Positions 12,786-20,622 of a stretch of 22,549 nucleotides of DNA are shown in pieces (the first letter of the stretch is position 1; every line of letters starts with the position of its first letter). The notes beneath the pieces are model-generated. The model was not told the DNA's origin. It ran no database searches and was given only the letters and a program-made list of their open reading frames with translations. The stretch is from a virus, in the IMG/VR virus record IMGVR_UViG_3300007346_000276, positions 1-22,549 of that record. One strand, written 5' to 3'. The position numbers and the translations under genes are program-made.

Positions 12786-15087
12786 TTTGTTTCTCCATTT
12801 TTTCTCTCGCAACTTTCAATCTTTCATCCGATTGATCGTCTTGAGTTTCTAATTTTAATCTCTCAAAGTCTAGTTTCTCATCAAATTGATCAGAATTCAA
12901 CTCCATCTTCTCTGCAGCCTCTTGAGCTTTTCTTTGCATATCCATAGCTCTTAAATCAAGCTCTCTTTGCTTTAACATAATCAAAGGATCTTGTTTTTGT
13001 TGTTGATCACCCATCATTTCAGCTTGCGCAAGCTCAGAAGTGATTTGTGCAACTCTTTTAGCTACTTCTGAATTAAATAATTGTTGAACTGCTTGAGGAT
13101 TTTGTTGCATCATCTGCTGCATTTCAGGGTTTTGTTGCATCATCTGCTGAACTTCCATTTGTGCTTTAAAAGACACGTGTTGAGAGATATGTCCTTGTAA
13201 CAAAGCATACACTGGAGGGTTAATTTGTACCATTCTTGTTCTAATAAACGCAGAATGCGCTGCAATATGCGCATCATGGTCTTGATCTGGGTAAGCTTGA
13301 GGAATTTGCATCTGTAAAGCCTCTGCATTTTCAATTGCAGGGTCTTTTGGAGTCGGAACTGGCTCTGGTTTTAGTAAATCTGGTATTTGTTTAGTCCCTA
13401 ATGACTCATAAACACGTCGATAAGCCTCATGTATGTTGTGAATTTGAGGATTTGACTGTGCAATTTGCAATTGTGTCTGTGCAAGAGTCACTCTTTGTGC
13501 CATTGAGAAGATATTTGGGTCTGCAACAGGTAAAACATCGACTCGATCGTCAAAATCCATCTGTTTTATCATCTGATCTGCGCCATAAACTGCGTATGGA
13601 TACTCAGGTGGCAGGTAATCAGCAATAACTTTTGCTAAAAGTTTAAATTCTTGACGCATTGCATAGTAACAACGCTTGTGAATTGCACTCATCACACGAC
13701 TTCCACGCTCTAAAAGAGCAACCGTAGTGCCTACAGCTGCCATTTGATTGCCTTCACCGACTTGTTGATCAGCAATTGCTGCAAATCTTTGTCCTGCAGA
13801 AACACAAAATCCTAAAAGATTAAATAAAGTTGCACTTGGTTCCTTAAATGGAAGCAATTGAAACTGATCTCTGATGTTTCCACCAGGTGCATCGACGTCT
13901 CTAAACTCTCCAGGTTGAATGGGTTGATCATCATCTCTAACTCTCATCCCTCTAGACTTAAATCCAGCAGGTAAATTGGATAATGTACCTGCATCGAGTA
14001 GCTGTCTTAACGCAGCCGTTGCTGTTCGTGACAGGCCACCGATCATGTGAATTAAACCAAATCCATAAAAACCTAATCCTGGTAAAAATTTAAAGTGTAC
14101 AAAATAATCTTGTTTAACAAATTTAGGATCACCTTCTTTGTAATTTCTTCTAATAGCTAAAACTTCTCTGGAAGATTCTTCAATAGTTACAATGTATGGT
14201 ATTTTAATTCCTAAACTATCTTCTTCGTTCTCTGCTATGTAGTCCGATAAATCTAAATCAACATGCATTTCTAAAACATTATAAAGCATGTCGGTAGATT
14301 CTACTTTTTTAACTCCATCAATCTCGTTATATTTGTCTTGAATCTTATTATCTTTTTCTGCTGGCTTCATTAAATCTACTTCTCTGTAGAATCCTGAGGC
14401 CATCTTTTTTAATAAATCATTTTCTGATTGTTTTAATACGTGAGTAATTCTTGATGCTTCTTTTAAATCCGTTGCATAGTAAGGAACCACTAAATCTTCC
14501 GCAGGAACAAATTTAGAAACTGCTCTTTCTAACATTGCATCATAATAAACTTTTTTAAATGTAGATCCTGCAAGTGGTAAATAAAATAACATTTGATCAA
14601 ACTCTGGAGTATATTCTTCCATACGATCCATGATCATAAAATTCATAAAATCTTTAACTCGTTGTGCTTGTAATTCTACGGCTTGATTTTTTGCACCCAT
14701 GATTTGAGTTCGTACAGGACCATCACTGGGTAATAATTCTTTGTAAGCTTGTGCTTGAAATTGTGTTACAGCTTCTGCAAGCATTGGGTGAGTAACACCT
14801 GCTGCTCCTCTGAAAGGTCTGTTTTGTTCTACGTATTTAAATCCTAAAAGATCTAAACCTTTAACGTAGCCATCTTCCCAATCTTTTCTAGATTCTCTGT
14901 CTTTTTGATATTCGTTGATTAAGTCAGAAGATAACTGTTGCAGGGCTCTTTCATCAATCTCTTCTGCAAGATTGCCATAAAAATCCTGTTCAGGTGCTTC
15001 GTCTGCACCTTCTTCATCAAAGTTAACAGTTACTTCTTCCTCCACATCAACTTCATCGTTGATCGGATTATCTTTTTCAATTGCCAT
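12754..15087 (-). CDS. Portal protein
   Basis: This 777-aa protein begins with a very acidic leader (residues 1-45), then WEDGYVKGLDLLGFKYVEQN, RPFRGAAGVTHPMLAEAVTQ, FQAQAYKELLP and further blocks (FLPGLGFYGFGLIHMIGGLS, ATAALRQLLDAGTLSNLPAG) typical of portals of SU10-like and related marine podoviruses. It forms the 12-fold ring through which DNA is packaged. Residues 640-680 contain a Gln/Met-rich repeat (MQQMMQQNPE), and the end is a long charged helix. The length is in the range for the barrel-bearing portals of podoviruses. Its start overlaps the preceding stop by one base (TAATG). Position between terminase and scaffold is as expected. Confidence 0.88.
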   Translation of the reverse strand: MAIEKDNPINDEVDVEEEVTVNFDEEGADEAPEQDFYGNLAEEIDERALQQLSSDLINEYQKDRESRKDWEDGYVKGLDLLGFKYVEQNRPFRGAAGVTHPMLAEAVTQFQAQAYKELLPSDGPVRTQIMGAKNQAVELQAQRVKDFMNFMIMDRMEEYTPEFDQMLFYLPLAGSTFKKVYYDAMLERAVSKFVPAEDLVVPYYATDLKEASRITHVLKQSENDLLKKMASGFYREVDLMKPAEKDNKIQDKYNEIDGVKKVESTDMLYNVLEMHVDLDLSDYIAENEEDSLGIKIPYIVTIEESSREVLAIRRNYKEGDPKFVKQDYFVHFKFLPGLGFYGFGLIHMIGGLSRTATAALRQLLDAGTLSNLPAGFKSRGMRVRDDDQPIQPGEFRDVDAPGGNIRDQFQLLPFKEPSATLFNLLGFCVSAGQRFAAIADQQVGEGNQMAAVGTTVALLERGSRVMSAIHKRCYYAMRQEFKLLAKVIADYLPPEYPYAVYGADQMIKQMDFDDRVDVLPVADPNIFSMAQRVTLAQTQLQIAQSNPQIHNIHEAYRRVYESLGTKQIPDLLKPEPVPTPKDPAIENAEALQMQIPQAYPDQDHDAHIAAHSAFIRTRMVQINPPVYALLQGHISQHVSFKAQMEVQQMMQQNPEMQQMMQQNPQAVQQLFNSEVAKRVAQITSELAQAEMMGDQQQKQDPLIMLKQRELDLRAMDMQRKAQEAAEKMELNSDQFDEKLDFERLKLETQDDQSDERLKVAREKMEKQNVGKKTGPRG
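13100..13149 (-). repeat. 30-bp tandem repeat inside the portal gene
   Basis: The 20-base unit ttttgttgcatcatctgctg occurs at 13100-13119 and 13130-13149, a period of 30 bp. It encodes two copies of a 10-residue unit, MQQMMQQNP followed by E or Q, near residue 650 of the portal. The repeats could expand or contract by slippage without breaking the frame. Confidence 0.85.
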
Positions 15088-15533
15088 TATACAATTCTAG
15101 TTTTTTTATTTCTGCCCATCTTACATTTAGCTGTGACGTAAGTTCCTTTAGCCGCTTTCATCATTCCACCTTTTTTGGCTCCTCCTACTGGTTCTAGACC
15201 ATACATTTCACTTGAAGATGAACCTTTAAAACTTGGTAAAACGTCTCTAAGTTTTGTTTTTGGATTCGTTGTAAAAACTTCTTCTTTTAAAAACTTCTTA
15301 GTTCTACCTAAAAGACTATTAGCTTCTTTTGCTTTCTGTGTTGCAATTCCAGCTTCATAGTTTTTTCTTGTACCTTGAGCTAACACAGTGTCGTTCTCCA
15401 TTTGAGATCCAAAATCTGCTGTATCAGTTTGTGCTGCTGCTAGTTTAGCTTTATTAGAAGCACCGAGCATTTTACTTGCGCCATAAGCTGCAAGACCTGC
15501 TGCAATTGCTTTTCCTAGTTTTTTCTTAGACAT
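15087..15533 (-). CDS. Small Ala/Lys-rich protein with GGMM-type C-terminal end
   Basis: This 148-aa protein starts at ATG 15533 behind GGAGG. The N-terminus MSKKKLGKAIAAGLAAYGAS continues KMLGASNKAKLAAAQTDTAD, an Ala-rich amphipathic helix. The middle contains NSLLGRTKKFLKEEVFTTNP. The end reads GGAKKGGMMKAAKGTYVTAK, then CKMGRNKKTRIV. I recall the KGTYVxxKCKxGRNKxT tail from small proteins of marine phages located by the portal. The Ala-rich helix recalls proteins ejected with DNA, but this is a guess. It is followed by the portal with a one-base overlap. Confidence 0.62.
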   Translation of the reverse strand: MSKKKLGKAIAAGLAAYGASKMLGASNKAKLAAAQTDTADFGSQMENDTVLAQGTRKNYEAGIATQKAKEANSLLGRTKKFLKEEVFTTNPKTKLRDVLPSFKGSSSSEMYGLEPVGGAKKGGMMKAAKGTYVTAKCKMGRNKKTRIV

Positions 15534-15588
15534 GATTTCCTCCTATATACGTATATGGAAATAGTGTAAACTATTATGATTAATAAAT

Positions 15589-17916
15589 CTACAATATTGG
15601 TTTGAATATGTTGGTTTTATCTACAAAACCACCCTCATACATATAAGCTTTAAAAGGCAATAAAAACTTCTTTAATACTTCATTGGGAGCAACTAAAGTT
15701 GGAACCATTTCATAATTTTTAGGACTATCAGGACTAAGTTCAATTACTTGTAGCTTTCCTCTCATGCTATTTCTAGACTCTGTTTGAGCTTTAATCATAT
15801 TAATAGTTTCTAAGTCATCCGCAGCTGCAAGATGATTTTCATAAATATATTTTTTCCCTTTTTTTGTATTAAAATGTTTTCTTCCTAATTGAATAGCTGT
15901 ATTATCTGGTTGTTCCGTAGCCACTTCTATTTCTTCAATTAATTTAAATCTTTTATTTGGATTAGATTTTGGCATAGGCATAATTTCATACTTTGCTCCA
16001 TACTGTTTTGCAATTCTTTTTAAAGATTCATTTAAATCAGAAAGTTTAGAAGATTTTATGATGGATCCCTCTTGGCCTCTTCCAAGTTGAGCTCCTTTAG
16101 CATCTACTCTAGTTAATCTTGTACCATCCATCAATCCATAATTAATTTCATTTCCAATTTTTCCAGAACTGAACAAACCTTTTATGTTTTGATTTATAGG
16201 TGCAGGAACTACAGAGATGGCATTAATATTTTTCTCCGCCATCGTTCTTAATAAATCTTTAATCACATAATCATTCATGTTTACACCTAAAGGACCATAA
16301 GTGGTATCCTCAATAGTTCCTCTTTTAGATAATGTGCTTAAGGCATTTTTATCCAGTTGTTGTAATTGATACATCAATCGACTCTTAGCTTGTTCTTGAT
16401 TTCGTGTTAATGCACCTCGTCCAATTTCTGTATACGGAGTGAGTTGATCTAAAATTTTTTGACGTTTCATTTTCATATCTTGAATCTGAGCATCTGCATT
16501 AAACGTATTAACTCGGTTCCTAAAAAATTTTTCTCTTGTATCTTGGCTACTTGCTTTACCACTTGAGTGTAAATCCGATTGAACTTCTGATAATCTAATA
16601 TGTCTTACTCCTCCTAATTTAGGATTAGGTAAATCATCAAATCGTGCAAACACTAATTCTTTATTATCAAAATAATGTGGAGAACCTTCTACGTATTTAA
16701 AAGCATCTTTGGTTGTGTTAGGAATTTTAGAATCTAATACATAAACATTTTCTGTAAAATTTTCTCCTCCAAGAAGATTATATTGACCTTCTCCATATCC
16801 TTTATATCTTGGATAATAATCTGGTTTACTTCTTCCCCCTTTTGGATTCCAAGTAATATTCCCTGATTTAAAGATGTTAGGTGGATACAATGAAGTTGCC
16901 CTTAAATTATATTCTCCAACCGTTGCATTAAAGTTTCGTAAAAATTCTCTTGCGTCGCTAGAAACTTCTGGAACCTTTCTTGATAAATCTATTACTTTTT
17001 GTTGTAGTGTATTAATATCTTGAGGAGAAAAAGGTGCTCCTCCAAACTGATAATTTGAAAAATTCTCATCAAAGATATTATCGATAGATTGTTGGTAAGA
17101 AATTTTTGCTGCACTTCTTTTTCCTTCATCAGGTATCTTTTCAATAATATTTCTAAAACTTGTTTGAAGTTTAGTAATATCGGATTCAGGAGCCCCTGGA
17201 ATATCTAATACTACTTTTTTAATTTTATTAATCGGACTGTTTTTAATGGTGGTTAATAACATATCTCGATCTATTTCTAGATTGTTATCTAAAGCGTATT
17301 GCAAAAAGCCTGAAGGCTGACCATCGGGTCCTTTTAAATATAAATTCAGGTCTGCCAGTTCCTCTCTTTGAACTTGTCGCGAAACTCCTGCTAAGGGTCC
17401 TGATGTAACTCGTAGGTCTCCTCGGTTTGCATCATCTAACCATTTAATCCATTGTTTCGCTGGAGCTTTATCAAAAGGAGCTTCCATGACTCGATCAAAG
17501 GCAGGGGAACCTACTAGTGGATTGGTTGCTTTGTATCCTGCACCATAAGAAAATGGAATGTCTTGTACTTCTCCCATTCGTGATTTCGATACCACTAAAT
17601 CTCTTCCTGTCGTTACTAACTCTGAAGCTTGTCCAGTGGCCGTTGGTAGGTTTCCTGTTTCCACAGGTTTATTGATACTGTAAGTATTTATTTTAGGAGG
17701 TGCTTTGGAAACTTTAAAATAATTTCGTACACCAGGTATTCTTCTTCCAAGAGCAGTTGCTCCTAACACGGTAGCACCGAGCGCCATCAACCCGCCAACC
17801 GCCGACGGATCCGAATCCTCTACTGGAGTAACAACAGTTGTTTGTTGTTCTACAGGAGCTGCGGAACCTTTCTTGATGGACTCAATAAAAGTTTGTGGGT
17901 TGATTAGATCTGCCAT
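15589..17916 (-). CDS. Large internal/polyvalent-type protein (775 aa)
   Basis: The start is placed at ATG 17916 (TAATG junction); a TTG three codons upstream is discarded. Residues 39-57 are a Gly/Ala-rich hydrophobic stretch (AVGGLMALGATVLGATALG). Residues 150-240 (PAKQWIKWLDDANRGDLRV, then EELADLNLYL and LQYALDNNLEIDRDML) and 380-455 (SPHYFDNKELVFARFDD, RHIRLSEVQSDLH with E444-x-Q-S-D-x-H450) resemble two linked modules in very large phage and plasmid proteins called polyvalent proteins. Residues about 540-570 (MNDYVIKDLLRTMAEKNINA) fit the segment that normally follows. The C-terminus is EGGFVDKTNIFKPIL. It is probably a virion-packaged, possibly ejected protein; its activity is unknown. 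Confidence 0.72.
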   Translation of the reverse strand: MADLINPQTFIESIKKGSAAPVEQQTTVVTPVEDSDPSAVGGLMALGATVLGATALGRRIPGVRNYFKVSKAPPKINTYSINKPVETGNLPTATGQASELVTTGRDLVVSKSRMGEVQDIPFSYGAGYKATNPLVGSPAFDRVMEAPFDKAPAKQWIKWLDDANRGDLRVTSGPLAGVSRQVQREELADLNLYLKGPDGQPSGFLQYALDNNLEIDRDMLLTTIKNSPINKIKKVVLDIPGAPESDITKLQTSFRNIIEKIPDEGKRSAAKISYQQSIDNIFDENFSNYQFGGAPFSPQDINTLQQKVIDLSRKVPEVSSDAREFLRNFNATVGEYNLRATSLYPPNIFKSGNITWNPKGGRSKPDYYPRYKGYGEGQYNLLGGENFTENVYVLDSKIPNTTKDAFKYVEGSPHYFDNKELVFARFDDLPNPKLGGVRHIRLSEVQSDLHSSGKASSQDTREKFFRNRVNTFNADAQIQDMKMKRQKILDQLTPYTEIGRGALTRNQEQAKSRLMYQLQQLDKNALSTLSKRGTIEDTTYGPLGVNMNDYVIKDLLRTMAEKNINAISVVPAPINQNIKGLFSSGKIGNEINYGLMDGTRLTRVDAKGAQLGRGQEGSIIKSSKLSDLNESLKRIAKQYGAKYEIMPMPKSNPNKRFKLIEEIEVATEQPDNTAIQLGRKHFNTKKGKKYIYENHLAAADDLETINMIKAQTESRNSMRGKLQVIELSPDSPKNYEMVPTLVAPNEVLKKFLLPFKAYMYEGGFVDKTNIFKPIL

Positions 17917-18290
17917 TACTTCCAACCTTTCTTAGCTAACTTAGGATATCCTTTAATTAAACCGCCTGTAGATTTATCATCTACAAATTTAGACAAATCA
18001 GGTTTTGCTTTTTCCCCGAACTTTTTACTATATTTAATTTGTATATTCCATTCATCAGGAATTTTTGCATTCCAACTTTCAGAACCACCAGGGAAATTAA
18101 CTTTACCTTTATCAAATTGTTTTCCTAGCATGCCAGATATACTAAAGCCTTTACCTAAATCTGCTTCTCCTTGTAAACCATACATACCTGCTTTTCCTTT
18201 TACACTAACATTTTTTGCGGGAGTAGATTTATAAGAACTTATGTTAGCAATAGGTTTAATTTTTATGTTTGGTTTACTTTTTTCAACCAT
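17916..18290 (-). CDS. Small beta-type protein with GGLIKGYPKLAKKGWK tail
   Basis: This 124-aa protein is Lys/Gly-rich. The middle alternates like beta strands (NVSVKGKAGMYGLQGEADLG, KGFSISGMLGKQF, NIQIKYSKKFG), resembling a small porin-like or beta-sheet repeat. The end, DKSTGGLIKGYPKLAKKGWK, is a recurrent tail (GGxIKGYPKxAKKG) that I recall from marine phages. It overlaps both neighbours by one base in TAATG form. No membrane helix or catalytic motif is present. It sits between a tiny protein and the 775-aa protein, so it probably acts with them in the virion or in head assembly. Confidence 0.64.
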   Translation of the reverse strand: MVEKSKPNIKIKPIANISSYKSTPAKNVSVKGKAGMYGLQGEADLGKGFSISGMLGKQFDKGKVNFPGGSESWNAKIPDEWNIQIKYSKKFGEKAKPDLSKFVDDKSTGGLIKGYPKLAKKGWK

Positions 18291-18490
18291 TAGAATACTC
18301 CGCTAAATTTTTTTCCTTTAATAGCTTTGGATCCTCGACACTCTCCACCCATGTTCATTTTAGGTGCTTCATAACTAATCGTTTGATCCTCTTGTTCGTA
18401 AGCTTCTTGTGGAAGACCTTTAGTTCTGTCGTTTTCAAATGATTCAATCATTTCTTCCATTTCGGATTTCTTTTTCTTTTTATCAGGCAT
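18290..18490 (-). CDS. 66-aa acidic/Lys protein with GGECR and IKGKKFSGV tail
   Basis: I use ATG 18490, an 8-bp overlap with the end of the terminase gene; the longer frame from TTG 18511 is rejected because its extension only reads the terminase gene end in another frame. The protein reads MPDKKKKKSEMEEMIESFEN, a charged helix, then a linker, then NMGGECRGSKAIKGKKFSGV and F. The end resembles that of the protein at 11690-12043. Proteins with CRGxGxAIKGxKFxGV ends are, in my memory, common in marine phages, often beside the terminase. Function unknown. Confidence 0.62.
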   Translation of the reverse strand: MPDKKKKKSEMEEMIESFENDRTKGLPQEAYEQEDQTISYEAPKMNMGGECRGSKAIKGKKFSGVF

Positions 18491-19952
18491 AGTATTTATA
18501 TTCTCCTTCAATTTTCATTGGTTCTGGTTCATCCATATAAGTTGATACGAAATTACCTTGACGATATCTTAACACAGCTTGTGTTGTACTATCTACAAAA
18601 TCATCATACTGACCATAAGGAAATGCTGCGCATTCTTCAATAACTTCCTCTGCAAAATGCTCTCCATGAGGATAGTAAACATTACCTGACTCAAATACAG
18701 GAGCACAAGCATTTACTCTAGAATGTTTATCTTTACCACGGGTAGGTACGAAATCCATTACAGGAATACCTGCTCTACGCATCTCTTGAATGAGCGGTTG
18801 GCCAGTGGCCTTTGCCTCTACAATAATGGACTCTGGTTCCCAATACTTATATGCTTCCATAGCGACTGCTTTTAGTTCTGGAAAATCCCAACGACCTTTT
18901 TCTGCGTCTAATAAAATTAAAGCATTCTCCCCTGGACTAGGTTCAAATATCCCCCATGTTGTAATGGCAGAATAGTCTGCAGTTTCTTTTTTAGAAAATG
19001 CTGTATCATAACTTTGGATAATATGTTTTAAATCTGGAACCTGTCCTTTCCAAGGCTGCCACCATTCACGTTTTAAGATTGCGCCTTCCTCGGCCACTGG
19101 GTCCTGCATGTACTGTGCATTCCAGTTTCTAGGTGAGATAGATGCCTTAACACCTTCTAGTTCTTCGAGTGACCAATACTCTGGCCAAACAGGATTACCT
19201 GATTGTAAGATGGCAGGAAATTCTATTAACTTCCATTTATCCGCTTTAGGTTCACTTTGTGCTTTGATGAGTCTTCCTGTAATATCGTCTTGAGCCCAAC
19301 GGGTCATAACAACGACAATGGTTCCTCCTGGTTGCAAACGTTGTCTGGGTCCTGAATTGTACCAGTCATACGCTCTCTCCATAGCTGAATCGGATAATGA
19401 GTCTTGTTCGGTATGTGGATCGTCGATAATAAGTAAGTCCGCCCCTCGTCCTGTGATAGAACCGCCTACACCCGCTGCAAAATATTCCCCACCATGATTG
19501 GTCTCCCATCGGCCTTTTGCCTTACTATCTTCTCGTAGTTTAACATCTCCGAAGATCTGTTTATACTCTGGGCTATCAATTAAGTTACGAACCTTACTTC
19601 CGAACCTTCCTGCAAGTTCTGCGTTGTGAGATACCTGCATAATTTTTTTCTTAGGAAACTTCCCTATGAACCAAGCTGGAAATAAATAGGATGCAAATTC
19701 AGATTTAGTATGACGTGGGGGCATATTAACAATGAGCCTCTTATTCAAACCTTTTGAAATTTTAGTAAGTTCGTCGGCAATATGTTGATGGTGGCCCCAT
19801 TTCTTTGGGTCCTTTTCTTTTCTACAAATAAAATCTGGCCAAACAGTTTGAACAAAATACAAGAAATTATCTTGGCACAGTTTAATGTGTTCAATATATA
19901 ATTTTTCGACTCTATCGCGCAACTGTTCAGTTGTAAGTAATTCGTGCGACAT
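18483..19952 (-). CDS. terL: Terminase large subunit
   Basis: I place the start at ATG 19952 (MSHELLTTEQ); the frame is open 24 codons further up, without a better site. The 489-aa protein has the packaging ATPase at residues 70-230: Walker A-like MPPRHTKSE (77-85), Walker B LLIIDDP (173-179) and the coupling motif VVVMTRWAQDD (213-223). The RNase-H-like nuclease follows, with acidic residues in QSYDTAFS (D316), IIVEAKATG (E379) and YDDFVDSTTQA (D451, D454). It cuts concatemers and drives DNA into the prohead through the portal. No small terminase is recognised in this window; one of the unknown upstream genes might supply it. Confidence 0.93.
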   Translation of the reverse strand: MSHELLTTEQLRDRVEKLYIEHIKLCQDNFLYFVQTVWPDFICRKEKDPKKWGHHQHIADELTKISKGLNKRLIVNMPPRHTKSEFASYLFPAWFIGKFPKKKIMQVSHNAELAGRFGSKVRNLIDSPEYKQIFGDVKLREDSKAKGRWETNHGGEYFAAGVGGSITGRGADLLIIDDPHTEQDSLSDSAMERAYDWYNSGPRQRLQPGGTIVVVMTRWAQDDITGRLIKAQSEPKADKWKLIEFPAILQSGNPVWPEYWSLEELEGVKASISPRNWNAQYMQDPVAEEGAILKREWWQPWKGQVPDLKHIIQSYDTAFSKKETADYSAITTWGIFEPSPGENALILLDAEKGRWDFPELKAVAMEAYKYWEPESIIVEAKATGQPLIQEMRRAGIPVMDFVPTRGKDKHSRVNACAPVFESGNVYYPHGEHFAEEVIEECAAFPYGQYDDFVDSTTQAVLRYRQGNFVSTYMDEPEPMKIEGEYKYYA

Positions 19953-20005
19953 ATCTATTTTGCATACTATACATGTATGTAATCGGCTGTAAAGTCTTCG
20001 TCGCT

Positions 20006-20078
20006 GGTACCATAAATCAAGCAAAAGGGGGTGGGGGTTGCCGATCGCCGATCCTAATTCCAGATCGGCGATGGTACC
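20006..20078. repeat. Nested inverted repeats and G-run upstream of terminase
   Basis: In the 141-bp spacer between terminase and the GIY-YIG gene, an outer pair ggtaccat (20006-20013) and atggtacc (20071-20078) encloses an inner perfect 10-bp pair atcgccgatc (20044-20053) and gatcggcgat (20063-20072) with a 9-base loop. A G-tract (five G, T, five G, 20027-20037) lies between the outer left and inner left arms. A further 10-bp palindrome atacatgtat is at 19969-19978. The site could be a packaging (pac/cos) signal, terminator or regulatory site. No U-run follows the inner hairpin on the minus strand. Confidence 0.6.
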
Positions 20079-20093
20079 TCTATCGGTATAGAT

Positions 20094-20351
20094 TTATCTA
20101 ATAGAGTTTAATCTAGGTCTAAACATATTGGCTATTCTTTTTTGGTAGTACCGCAAGTTATTCCATGAGCATTGTAATACTCTTAACTTATGTATCTTGG
20201 GGTTTAAGTGATAACTACCCATAACACATTGATACACATTCCTCGAACACCCAACATAATCAACTCTATTATTCTTTGAGTTAATGAGTAGATACACCCC
20301 CGAAACAATCGGGGGAATATCATCAGTGTATTTAATGTTTATCTTGCTCAT
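20094..20351 (-). CDS. GIY-YIG-like protein with altered catalytic positions
   Basis: I place the start at ATG 20351. The 85-aa protein has the GIY-YIG layout: SGVYLLIN (GVY at 18-20), VDYVGCSRNVYQCVMGSYH (YVG at 32-34, N38) and a C-terminal MFRPRLNS matching the usual PxxN. The length suits a minimal nuclease domain. In GIY-YIG nucleases an Arg normally sits ten residues after the second Tyr and a Glu about nine before the Pro; here these are C42 and Q70. It may be inactive or use other residues. It overlaps the preceding gene by 20 bp and is the last gene of a three-gene operon. Confidence 0.7.
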   Translation of the reverse strand: MSKINIKYTDDIPPIVSGVYLLINSKNNRVDYVGCSRNVYQCVMGSYHLNPKIHKLRVLQCSWNNLRYYQKRIANMFRPRLNSIR

Positions 20352-20622
20352 CAGCAACTTTGCCAGTTAGTAACAAGTTCAACACATCACCCATTTTATT
20401 AACAACTCTATTTCTAAAGTCATCAGCAAGTGGGTTGCCATTGTTAGTAAGTATAAATTCCTCAACAGCACTCTCAAGGAATTTATAAAGTATCTCATAA
20501 TTTAATGATTTGAATTTTTCATTCTGCATTAAACTATGTACTCGATTTAAGTCGATATTTTTACTATCAACTTTTTCACTTAACATAGCACTGAATAAAG
20601 AAGGTAAGTTTTTATTTGACAT
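20332..20622 (-). CDS. Small acidic-helical protein of unknown function
   Basis: The start is ATG 20622, six bases after AGGGGG. The 96-aa protein begins MSNKNLPSLFSAMLSEKVDS and is predicted mostly helical (NYEILYKFLESAVEEFILTN, then ADDFRNRVVNKMGDVLNLLL). There are no Cys, no membrane segments and no clear DNA-binding motif. It overlaps the preceding gene by 11 bp and the GIY-YIG gene by 20 bp. Its size and helical character would fit a small terminase or a regulator, but nothing proves either. I do not recognise a family. Confidence 0.55.
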   Translation of the reverse strand: MSNKNLPSLFSAMLSEKVDSKNIDLNRVHSLMQNEKFKSLNYEILYKFLESAVEEFILTNNGNPLADDFRNRVVNKMGDVLNLLLTGKVADEQDKH

